Part shown: one piece after another, positions 37,219-48,285 of the stretch
Numbering within the stretch: position 1 is the stretch's first letter
Layout of the letters: each line of letters opens with the position of its first letter
NCBI GenBank assembly: GCA_001692895.1
Contig: KV748207.1
Span: forward strand, 1,116,001-1,180,000
Length of the DNA: 64,000 bases
Direction: 5' to 3'
Source: Cenococcum geophilum 1.58
Lineage: Eukaryota > Ascomycota > Dothideomycetes > Gloniales > Gloniaceae
Notes under the pieces: model-generated
The model's input: only the letters and a program-made list of their open reading frames with translations
The model's database searches: none
What the model was told of the DNA's origin: nothing
Program-made: the position numbers and the translations under genes

Positions 37219-40076
37219 ATAATCGGTTTTAATACCTTCGCCTTATTTAGGCATATAGGAGTTGCAGAACCGTGTAATTTGTTGCCTATAATTAATAGCT
37301 TGTATAATAGAGCTAAAATATAAATTTTATTAAGTTGCGTTGCTTTAAATAAGCTACTTAATTAGTTAGTAGTAATAAGAAATTAAATATCGCGATTATA
37401 ATATTGCGACCGTACGCCGGATAATATAAAATCCGGTGCTGGTGGGTAGCGAATATTACTAAATAGCTCTAATACTTACCTTAAGCATATCAAATTCTAA
37501 CTACTCCCCCCCTACTATAATCCTCCGAAACTTCTTATGACGTTATAGCGACATCTAAATATACTATATAATATTGTATAGGCGTCTAAGAGCGCCCTAC
37601 CTCCTTTAGATCTTCGTAATTAAGTTAAAGTCGTGCCTACTATAAGCTAGCTCCAATTCCTCTAGTATAGTATCTACCTTTTTACCCAGTAAGAACGCCT
37701 ATGTAGCTAAGTTAATTATATAGCCAAGACACCATAACTAACGACGCTTTTACTACTTTTCTAACATCTTTAAATAAAGCGTCTTAAGAATTAAATTGAT
37801 GGCCGTATCGTTGCTTAACGTGTTATTAAGCATAAAATATCTAACCCTTTTACTAATCTTATATTCGCCGATTATATCTAGGACAATTTAAGCTTAATTA
37901 GCGCCACTATATTCGCCCTTAAGGCGCTATAAAGCAAGAACTTTTGTCTACTAGAGGCCGTTTTTGTTAATATAGTGGGCGACAATTGCGATAATAACGT
38001 AGTAGTTCGGCGACGTCTAAAGATTAAAGGATAGGTATATATTTGATTAAGCCTCTTATAAGTTATCTTATAGTTACCTCTTCTGCTTCCTAAACTCACT
38101 TATTACCTATCTACGTATAGTTATATATAACGGAATTAGCTTTATAAGTCCTTTATATATATACTAAATCATTTTAATAAAATAGACGTTTTTAATCTGG
38201 TAGTACGCGATATGGTAGTATATAAGCTAGCAAATCAGTAAAAGCTTAAAGGCTTTAAACTAAATATTCCAAATATACTCCTACTGCTCGGCATACTACT
38301 TAATCGTTTCTTTAAGCTTAATCGGATTGCCTTTATTATTAATTTAGTAAGTTTGTTTCTAGTAGCCAAGAATAATAAAATTACCGTTAAGCGCTAATTA
38401 CAATTAGTAAACAGGCAGTATAGATAGTAGAGTTTCTTACTAAGCGGCTTATATATAGTATCCTTCTTCTTATCCAAGTATTTATAGTAGTAGTAGTATT
38501 TAACTCCTGTAGTCTTATAAACAATTATAAAGCCTTTTCCGTCACCCTATATATGCGACAACTTTTTTTTACTACGCTTTTAGCTAGTAATTTTATTGGT
38601 TCTTTAGTACCACTATCCAGAGAGCTTAATTTGTTTTAGCTTATCCGCCGGGCACAACAGCAGAGGCTCTAGCTCGGATTTGGATTTAGATTCGTGATAG
38701 GTAAGAGACTCTAGACCAGTCGTATTTATAGTTATCTTTAGGCGCTTCCGTTTTCTACCACCAGAGGCCTTACTAATACGCCTTTTAGAAACAGCAAGAG
38801 CCTTGCCTACACAACTACTACTAGCATGGCTACTACCACCTCTACGTAACGATTAGTTAGTAATGTCAATAAAGCTATCTATAGGATCAACAGTATTAAA
38901 TAAGGAGGGTAGTAATATAGGCGGCAATAAGGATAATGTAATAAGGGCAGCAATAAGGACGACGTAATAAGGACAGTAATAAGGGCGACGCGATAAGGGC
39001 GAGGATTAACCACTGCGGATTAATTCGCTTATCTACAAAGCTTTAGCGGATTAAATTAGACGTCGCTATACTATAAAACGATCCTTAATATACGGCTTAA
39101 TAATTATATAGCGAATTATAATGGATTTAATAGGATCAGCTCTCTATAGTGGCGTTCGCCCCTACCTAAATCCTTACTACTAAGGTTCTATATTAATCTA
39201 GATCTGGTTTTATTGGTTACCTGGTTACCGCTAAAGCTTTAAAACTAATCCAGATTAAGCCAATTAGAGCTCCGAACCGGTTAAGGATTTAATTATTGGA
39301 AAACCGAACCAGACCAAATAATGAACCGAACCAGTTGCATCACTGCAAACGGCCCTCCTTAGAGAAATCCACCTCTACATCCTCAGTACGGTCTCTCGTA
39401 AGAACCTCGTATACATTAAGGACTATACGAGCACGTGGGAGATCCTCCGCAAACTTAAAGAACACCTTACTCCAACAGATAGAGCACGGCAGCTTAAGGT
39501 CTTGCACAAATATTAGGCTCTTCAGCACAGCCTCAAAGACACTAACCTTATGACTTGGCTACAAGACTGGGAGATAACCTATTAGCACGCTGTTGCCCTA
39601 AAGCTTCCAGACGTTGAAAAAGAACGACCCCTTTACAACTTCCTGAGAGCAATTAAAAGTAATAATGCTACATTTTCGGATACATCCTTTATTAGACTTA
39701 ACCGAAAGACCGCAAAAGCAAGCCTCTTCCTACGATGTCTGAACTCCTTAAAGAATTTCGGAACTACAAGCGGACCCTTACGGAAGAGTCAAAGGAATTT
39801 CACTTATTTACTACATTTTGAGGCGAACAAATTCCACGGCAGGATTGCGTATACGGAGAGATTCATCAATTTAAGGAATGTCCATATCTAATTTAAAGCC
39901 TTCGTACACCTAGGTAGAACCCAGATCCAAAGATTCAAGAACGCATTGAGGCAAAACTAGAGAAGTATCTACGATTAAGGACGCAGGTTCAGACGGAACA
40001 GGAACGGATAAGGAAGGAGCCACAGCAGGATCTAATAACGTTTTAGATTTACCCTACGGCTAAATCTAGGGGGGTG

Positions 40077-40250
40077 TGTCAATCTGAAACGGACATCCTT
40101 GCCACTACCTTGCACCTTGACTCGGTCACCGACCCCTTGACTCGGTTACCGACTCAATTACCCTTTTCATGTATATATATAGAGGCCCTAGAGCCACATT
40201 TAATAGATAGACTTCTCATTCTTGACCTGCGCACGGACCCTCAATCGACA
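40077..40250 (+). repeat. 3' LTR of the gag-only element
   Basis: 174 bp, preceded by a purine tract and followed by TSD ATAGC. Confidence 0.9.
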
Positions 40251-40554
40251 ATAGCTCTACAATATATATATATCCTAGCCGGCCTACCCATACAGCTATA
40301 GCCAACAATTAATAATATACGTAGTGGTGTTCTACCCTAGGCACGCTACTAGCCAGGCGGAAATGTATTACTATACTGGAACATCCTTATATAAAGAGCT
40401 CCTAACTAAGCTAAAGGCTGCTAAGGTAGCTACGGACTAGTTTATATAGACAAACCTCTTACTACACCTTTCATTTGCTAGAGAGTTGGCTAGGGTAAAG
40501 AGAGGAGGCTAGGAAGTGCTTTAAGAGGCGGAGGATAAATACTACAGGGATAGC

Positions 40555-40805
40555 AAAATATAGCAGAATTTTAATTTAGCAACCTAATAGAATTTAGTAG
40601 AGTTTTAGCAACCTAATAGAAATTAGTAGAGTTTTAGTAACCTAATAGAATTTAGCAGAATTTTAGTAACCTAGCAGAATTTAATAACCTAACAGAATTT
40701 AGCAGAACTTTAGCAACCTGGCAGAATTTGGCAGAATTTAGTAACCTAGCAGAATTTAGCAGAAGTTAATATCTTAGCAGAACTTAGCAAAACTTAGTAA
40801 GTTAT
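40555..40805 (+). repeat. Imperfect minisatellite in element H
   Basis: About eight to ten degenerate units built from AGCAGAATTTAG and CAACCTAATAG modules of ~28-40 bp in head-to-tail order. Not coding. Confidence 0.7.
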
Positions 40806-42437
40806 AAAGCTGCATATATTAACGCAGATACAAATAACGGAACCTTCTACACTACTATTAGCCTTATAGACCACCGGCCTACGCCCTACTTAGATAACCG
40901 AAGTAGCCAGGAACGGAACCTAGGCCCTAGCTATACACCCCACTAAATAAACCTAAGAGTACGTATTAAGATGGCTTTTCTATAGCGCCTTAAAGAGACG
41001 TCTGCTTATGCTTGGCAGTTACTAATTAGAAGAGAGGCTATATATAGGCCGTATAACAAGAGAAGGAGAGGTTTTATCTAGCCCCAGCTATACGGTTCCC
41101 CTCTTATACATATATATATATATACCTATATAAACCCACTACATAGACCCTAACGGGAGCCGCAACAGCGTAATTAAATATTATAACATAATATATTAAA
41201 GATCTTATAGTATATATCCTTAAAATAACCAATTAATTAATTAAATAGATTATAGTTAATAAATACCTAAATAATAAGTTTATTTAGAAGACGCTTAAGC
41301 TAATATAAGACAGTATTAAATACTTAAAAAAGATTTTCTTATATAAATATAAAGCCTATAAAAACTACTTATATTATTAAAACTACCTAATTATACCTAA
41401 CTATAATAAATTTAAGCTTAAGCTCCTTAAATATATATATAATTTACTAGTAGCTAGCTACCTGGGCTAAGGAAACCCCCTAAAACTGCTTTAATAAGAA
41501 TACTACTAGCTAAATATATATAATATAATATAAAAGTTTATCTTTAGCTACTATATTTACTAACGAGCTAAAGCTTTATATAAGATATATAACGGCATTT
41601 TAAAGCTACTATCTATCCTAGACTAAAAATAGAAGGTTATTTTAATTAACTTTATTATTAATCTCCTTAAAAATAAAAGCTATATAAATATTATAGTAGT
41701 TATAGACTAACTATTTAAGATAAGACACTTAATCGCCTACCCTAATATATTAACACTTACCGTTGCCTAACTGTTCCTAAGTTATATATATAAACTCTAT
41801 AAACTCCCTAAAACGATTATCTCCAATAAGAATAGTTAGCTTATCCCTATATTTTAGAAAAAACTAACCACCTAATTCTGTATTAAAGCATTATTATTTA
41901 TAGTATACTACTTAAAAACGGATGGTTAAATAGAATATATAAATACTATAATAAAACAATATATTCGGATATATATGTCGTATTTATAGGATAACTGGAT
42001 TAACTAATTTATATTTACTAAGTTTATTATAAAAAATTCTATAGCTAGTATCTATAAATAGGTTTTAAACCCTTTAGCAATATTTCTTGCCCTACTTATT
42101 ACGCCTTATAAGTTATAGAAATAAATTAATTTATAAAGAAGATAAAGGAACTATAATAGTTCCTTACTAATAAAATAATGTAGGCCTAATCTATTTATAA
42201 AGCCGCAGTAAATAAGAAACAAACCTTAGTGCTAGCCTACTAAATTAATAATTTTATCTAGTTAAATATAAGAAATCTAAATATAAAATAACCTATTAAG
42301 AAACTTAATTAAAAAAACGCTGGCCCTTATAAAGTTAAAAAAGTTGTTTTTTTTACGCCGATTAACTAAAGCTTCTTAATACGGTTAAAATCTACCCTAT
42401 ATTTTATACGTTAGTGTAAGGCAGTATTACTAGGGTG

Positions 42438-42670
42438 TATAGTAGGGAGTAGGTAAGCCGAGCATGAGTCATATAGGGAGTCGATGGAAGAGGACGATAT
42501 GGTAAAGAGTAGGTAATAGCCTCGTACTAAGACGAACCGATAGGGGAGGAAGGAGGCTGTAAGCCTGAGGAGCTTATAAGGGGTGGCCAAGGCCTAGCCA
42601 AAGGCTAGCCTTAGCAGCCCCTAAGAGCTCCCGGGATATAGCTAAGTAAGGGACCAAAAGTACCCTTATA
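42438..42670 (+). repeat. Dispersed ~235-bp repeat, copy 2
   Basis: Second copy of 12872-13108 in the same orientation, lying between the integrase and chromodomain-like regions of C. It keeps the same internal and terminal hairpins with compensated differences in the loops. Confidence 0.65.
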
Positions 42671-43182
42671 GTTAGTCCTTTATCCTACTACCTCTATATT
42701 AGACGCCCTGCCTAAATAGATATAGGACCTTCCCTTACTAGTTAAAGTGGATAGTAAAAATAAGTACTTTATTAAAAGAATTAATAATATTAAGTATAAT
42801 AAATGGAAACGCTAATATTTATACCTTATAAAATAGAAAGGCTTTATTAAGTCTTTATAGAAACCTATTAACTTTATAGAACTTATATAAGCTATAAAAG
42901 ACTTTTATAAACTCTACCTAAAACTGCTATAACTAGATCTTATAGAAGCTTAAGTTTAAAAGGGGGGTACTATTATAGGACACCCCTGTAATACCTTATA
43001 TACATCTACCTATTTTTACTAACTTAATAACTAGAGACTAACTATAAGATAGCGATTTAACGGCAATCTACTATATTCTACTATATTCCGCCAAGTTCTA
43101 CTAAATCCTATTAAGTTCTACTAAGATCACTACCTAAATCCTATTTTACTTTATATATATTACAACTAAGCAACTAAGCTAA

Positions 43183-43373
43183 TGTTACGGGACGGGGGCA
43201 GTGGCTATAAAGCGTATGTATTCGAGGAGTCTATAAGACGTTGCGCGATCAATCGTAAGGGTCAAGGGCGTAAGGAGGTGATATACCTACGCGTAGCTGA
43301 CATAAGCTGTACGCGAGGTGTACGTGAGAGCACGGGGCTCTCCTATAGGCCCCTGCGGTGGGGTTCCGTAATA
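43183..43373 (-). repeat. 3' LTR of Gypsy D
   Basis: 191 bp. The plus strand starts TGTTACGGGACG. A 69-codon open frame crossing it is only an LTR shadow. Confidence 0.9.
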
Positions 43374-46300
43374 CTACCCCCCCTCTTATAGAGGCGGAGC
43401 TCCGGCGACGCTATGGTTACTATATATATATAGAAGGGATACTTAAGGCGTAGAAAAGAAGAAAAGGGGGGTATCGCTAAAGGCTTAAAATAACGTCATG
43501 TAATAGGGCTTGGCATCTAAGAATCCAACTAATTAGATAACTTTAACCGCCGGTTAAAGTTCCTAGACATCTTAACGATATTCTGGTCATGTAATCGCAC
43601 TTTACCGCAATCTAACGGCAATTTAATAGCAACTTGCCCTTATATGGTAATGTATAATGGTTTAACTCTATAAGGGCTCCTATAGAGGATTAGGTATAAA
43701 GTCTTTGTTTAGGCCCAGTTTCTATAGGTTCGCGTAGTAAAAGTTACTAATTAGATCCTTTGCATTTTTAAAGTCTTCCTATAGTTGCCATTTTGGCTAA
43801 TTTATGTCAAATCCTGTGTATATAGCTCTGTAGTAGAGCCGTCGTCCTCTACCTTTGCCAAAGTATTTAGAGTTAATAATTCGTTTAACGGTCCACTCCT
43901 TATGGTTCTTATCTTCGTTCTTATCTTAGATTAATACTAGTAGGGGTTTAGGCTGTATCTGCCCCGGTAAGGGGTTAGGCTAATAGAGGTGTAGTAGCTA
44001 TAGGTAAAATATAGGCTATATCCTGCGGGTGGCTAGGGTAGGTAGGAGTTCTAGCTTATATACGGCTCCCCTATTAATAACTTATTTAATTAGATAGGGG
44101 CCAAGGTTCTTATAATTAAGTGACTTTATAGGCCTCTATATAGAGATATTGCGTATATTTAGCTATACCCAGTCGCCAACACGCATCTCTGGTAGTGGCG
44201 TTTTATAACAGTCGGCAAAGTAGGCCTACTTTACTTAAGCTTAGGCCATTTCTCCCTTGTAGTAGTTAAGTAGATTTTTTATACAGTCTATATATTAGTC
44301 GGCAAGTAGCATCTTAAGGCGTTTTCTATATAGCAGTTTCTTATTAATAGGTTCTGGTGGCTCTATGCTAGATTAGGGGTAATAACCCTTATTCGCGAAG
44401 AATGGGGTAAGTCCTGTAATAGTTAAGATGTAGTTATTTGCTGCAAATTTACCTAATAGGAGGTGATCTACCCTGTTATCTTAACTATAGGCGACTACCT
44501 ATTATAGGTACGCTTTTATGCTGGCATTAGCGTTTTCCGGTTACCCAGCAGTTTTATAGTAGAAGGATATAGATATCTTAACGGAGATGCCAAGGCGTTA
44601 GCAGATTCGTCTCTATACATTAGAGTTAAATTATATGCCTTGGTTGGATGTAATTAAGTTAGGTAACCTATGTAGTTAGTAAACTTCGCGAAGGAAGGCG
44701 TTAGTAACGTTGCTGATGGCTACGCCTTTAGTTAGGACGTAGTGGCGCTCTTTTATAAGTCGGTATATTATTATAAGGATGTTCTTATAGGTACGGCCGT
44801 GTTATTTATAGGGTAGTAGGTTAATAACGAAATCTATGGCGATATCTGCCTATTATCGTATAGGTACTAGTAGAGGGTGCAGTAGTCCTTAGTACTTTGT
44901 ATTAAAGGCCTTAGCGCGCTTATAACTGTAATAGGCGCCTATAAAGCGTTTAACTAAGTCTATTATTTTTGGCTAGAAGTAGTATTGGCTAAGAAGCTTA
45001 TAGGTTCCTCCTCTACCTAGGTAGCCGCTTAATTAGAGGTTGTAGGCCATTTAGATTAGTTGCTGTTATAGATTTTCTAAGTTAGGGATAAATAGGCGGC
45101 CTCTATAATAGAGCCTATTCTCTTTTACTTCTAAGGCTGCTATATTAATCTAGCCTAAGCTTTAGAGGTTAGTAGGTAGCGTACGGGCGCTAGCGGTCTT
45201 TATGGTAATAAGTTAATGCAGTAATAGGTTAACAGAGGCGTTATATGCCGTAGTAATAAGCTCATTAATTTTGGGAGGTAACTCTAGTTCTGTGGTATAA
45301 AGCTAGGGTATAGTTGGCTCTATTATAGGTAGTATACCTAGGGCTAAATTTTATGCTTTTAGGATTGTCTATTGTTGGAACTAATTATAGGAGTTATCTT
45401 TAGACTAAGGAAGGTCTTACGAGCGGCGTGTTAGGCTATTAGGTTTAGTACCTTATACTCCTAGTCTATATGTAATTTTAAAGTTAAAACTAAAGAGGAA
45501 CTCGTTCTAATATACTTAGCGTTAGTTTAGCTGCTTTGTGGTTATAAAGTACTTAAGGTTGCGATAGTCCGTAAGGACTTTAGTTGGCTAGTTAGGCTCT
45601 ACTAAGGAGAGTTTTAGTTAGAATTCTTTAAACGCTTATATAATTGCAAGGAGTTCTTTATTATAGATCTTGTAGTTATACTTTTATAGTATAAGCTTAG
45701 ACGAGTAGAATGCGACTAGGTAAAGGAGACCGTTATCACCTATCTAGGAGAGGATGCCTGCGTTAACGTGGTCTAAGGAGTTGGTTTTGAGGTAGAGTTA
45801 TCGTCCTAGTGTAAAGTAAGCTAGGATAGGTGCTTTAGTAAAGGTATTTTTAAGGTCTTAGAACGCCTTCTTATATTTAGGCGTCTAGGTAAAGCGTAGG
45901 TACGTTTTTCTTCCTTTTATAGAAAGGCCCTTTATTCGCATTATTGCTATAAGTGGTGCTACTACACTTAAGAAGTTATATATAAATTTCTAATAGAAGT
46001 TAGCGAAACTAAGGAAGGCTTATATATCCTTAATGTAGTTAAGGGCTTGCTATTTAGTAATTGTGTGTACCTTCTTAGGGTCTATACGGACACCCTTAGT
46101 GGTAATAATTAGTCTAAGGTATTTTACTTCTGTGACTAAGAATTCGCATTTCTTTAAATTAATATAAAGTCCTATATCCCTAAGGCGCTATAGGACCTTT
46201 TAAATGTGTTTAGTATACTTAGAGGGGTTATTACTATAAATAAGTATATTGTCTAGGTACGCAGAGCAGAAGTCATTAAGGTAGTCCCGTAAGGCGTTAT

Positions 46301-48026
46301 TAATATAGCTTTAAAAGGTGCCTGGGCTATTATATACACTGAAGGGTATAATAGTATATTTAAATTGGCCGAAGCGCAATATAAATGCGGTTTTCTATTT
46401 ATTACCTTTCCGTATTTAAAGATAATTAAAGGCGGCGATAATATTAAGCTTAGTATAGATTTTGGCTTAACTAAGCCGCTTAAAGGTCTTACGTATAAGC
46501 GGTACTGGGTATTAGTTTTTAATCGTAATAGCGTTAAGTCCTCTATAGTTAACGTAGAATCGGATACCTCCTTCTAGCTTCTTGGTAAGAAGGATGGGGG
46601 CGGCTACTAGTAATATACTGGGACAAATAAATCCTTTATTGAGGTGCTTATTGATATACTTTTTTATAACTAGAAGTTTATCTTTTAATATTAGGTAGGG
46701 TCTCTTATAAGGTAGCATTTTTCCTTATTTAATATTAATGGTATAGTTATTAGGTTAATATGGGGGGAGTATATCTGCGCTCTTTTATAAGTATATGTTG
46801 GTAAAGTTATAGTACCTCTTAGGGAGGAGCTTGCGGAGTTCTTTGTTAGTAAGTCCTTTTTTAAGCTTTATAAACTTCTTAAAGTCTAAAGGTAAAAGTC
46901 CGTAGAGTTCCGTAGGGGCGTTATCTTCTAGAAGGTCGACTATATCTATTCTGTTACTATAGAGGACGTAGTCCTGTTCTTTATTAAGCTTATATAGTTG
47001 TAATTAGGAAGCTATAGTAACGGTTTAGCCTTTTTTATATGCTATGCGGTAGAAGGCCAGGGCGCTTATATAGTGGCAGTTAGTTATAAGTAGGGTAATA
47101 AGAGGTTCCTTAGGTTAATATCCTGGGGAGTAAATAGAGGCGGCTAGGCTATGCCTTAGGTAAGTCTCTCTGTAGTATTTAGAGTTAAAGGTTACTTTTC
47201 TCTTCTTCCAGTTAATGGCGGGGTTGTATTATTTAAGCTAGTTTATTTTAAGGATAATAGGGTAGTTAGTAAGTGGTATAATATAGGCCTAGAGTTCTTC
47301 CTAGTGCCTATTTATGTCTAGGTGGAGTTGTGCTATATAGGTAATTTTTTATGTGGTATAATTACTGTTAGCGAGTTATAGGGCGCGGGCTTTAGTAAGG
47401 GGTAAGGTAGGTAGGTTATAAGTACACATAAATTAGGTATCTATAAATTTATTAATAGCTTCGCAATTAATTATAGAACGGCTTTTATATTGTTTTTTAG
47501 CAGTAGTTCCTATTATAGGTAAAACTATCTATTTTCGTCTATTTATCTTTATAGAGTTATCTATTAAGTAAGCCAATATATAGATCCCTCTATTATTAGG
47601 GTGTCCTAACCTGCGACTTAGGGCTAGGACTTAGCGTTTTCCGCTTCTATATCCGACTCTACCGCTATTACTACGTCTTTGTCTTATATGGTAGTGGTAT
47701 ATAGTAATATATTTGGTGTTTAGGGTATTAGGTTAAGTATTAGGCGGCGGCTACTAAACCTAGCTATTAGGCAGTTTAGGTTATTGCGATAATAGCCTTC
47801 TTAATAGCATTTATAGCAGCGTCCTAGTTTCTAGAGTAGCTTACGCTCTCCATCTAGGAGTTTTTATAGGAAGGTTGGTATAGAGAAATTGATATTAGTT
47901 CCGGTAGTACTTAAGGTAGTAGGCGTTAGTAGCTTAGTATATATAGGTTTAATAGGCCCGGAGGGCTTTTATAAAGAGGTCTGTAGGTAAAGGTTAGCAG
48001 TAGTAATCTAATTTAGTTATTGTTTG

Positions 48027-48285
48027 TGTATAATTACAGCACCTACTATACTAACCGCGTGCTTACGCGGTTCGATACACCAAGTACGCGTTTACGCGTT
48101 TGGTTCGCTTACGCGTCTAGTGCACTCCTGAAACACTAGCTTAGGGGGGAGGTGCGTTAGTATATAGACCACGTAGCCCACCTTAATAGAATTAACAGTC
48201 ACCACCGTCTAAATAAGCATACGATACTATACGTATTTCGTGCCCCTAGACACAACTTACTTATACCATTAAATTAGTACCGATA
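48027..48285 (+). repeat. 5' LTR of Copia E, with three ACGCGT boxes
   Basis: 259 bp, TGTATAATTACAG to TACCGATA. ACGCGT occurs at 48086-48091, 48094-48099 and 48111-48116, the sequence of the MluI cell-cycle box bound by MBF in fungi. Confidence 0.88.

Larger units (their letters stand above)
28190..38960 (-). pseudogene. hAT transposase pseudogene, split by chromovirus A2
   Basis: The N-terminal part is right of A2 (about 38,960-37,224) and the C-terminal part left of it (29,288 to about 28,190). A basic segment KRRISKASGGRKRKRLK near 38,760 looks like a nuclear signal and precedes a possible BED-type DNA-binding region. The hallmark C-terminal dimerisation domain is at about 28,640-28,480: LTRFALNMLAILLISAKYKR then VFSSAKHLL, matching the hATC consensus 'IPxSSAxxERxFS'. 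After it comes an acidic, lysine-rich tail. Stops are mainly TAA/TAG at Gln positions, so RIP as well as the insertion inactivated it. Ends are approximate. Confidence 0.75.
27858..39345 (-). mobile_element. hAT DNA transposon carrying a chromovirus insertion
   Basis: Perfect 17-bp terminal inverted repeats CAGTGATGCAACTGGTT and an 8-bp TSD CAAACGGC (27850-27857, 39346-39353) define a hAT element. Native length without A2 is about 3,558 bp. Subterminal AACCGGTT palindromes lie near both ends. It is inserted in the gag frame of the gag-only Copia element and carries one transposase gene on the minus strand. Confidence 0.92.
27344..40250 (+). mobile_element. Gag-only Copia-type LTR element (TR-GAG-like), split by a hAT transposon (fossil)
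   Basis: LTRs of 174 bp (27344-27517, 40077-40250) with a perfect TSD ATAGC (27339-27343, 40251-40255). Without the hAT insertion it is only about 1.41 kb. Contents: 5' LTR, primer site complementary to the initiator-tRNA anticodon region, a gag frame (from about 27,544, resuming at 39,354 to about 40,060) with the Copia-type start LNEPSDWEEWIFIVKIRA and a zinc-knuckle-like region near 39,845-39,890, purine tract AGGGGGG and 3' LTR. There is no room for pol. The whole is only lightly broken compared with its surroundings. Confidence 0.85.
26245..41194 (+). mobile_element. Unclassified element H with 12-bp target duplication
   Basis: The C sequence stops at ATTAAAGATCTT (26233-26244) and resumes after the same 12-mer at 41195-41206, as the unbroken C' relative shows (AAAGATCTTATTATA). 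Native H is about 2.0 kb (26,245-27,338 and 40,256-41,194, the rest being later insertions). It has no LTRs or terminal inverted repeats that I can see, a long TSD and an AT-rich right end, which suggests a truncated LINE or another target-primed element. No domain was recognised in any frame. It contains the minisatellite at 40,555-40,805. Confidence 0.65.

Noticed and set aside
40555-40805. CRISPR-like array
   Set aside because: Units are degenerate, head-to-tail with no unique spacers, and the organism is a fungus; it is a minisatellite.
40836-40860. Start of a family A LTR (TAACGGAACCTT)
   Set aside because: The match stops after about 12 bases and no other LTR sequence follows.
43182-43391. 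A conserved ~60-residue open frame found twice (also 55,622-55,900)
   Set aside because: Both copies lie across the 191-bp LTRs of Gypsy D. The conservation is that of an LTR pair and the frame ends at the LTR border.
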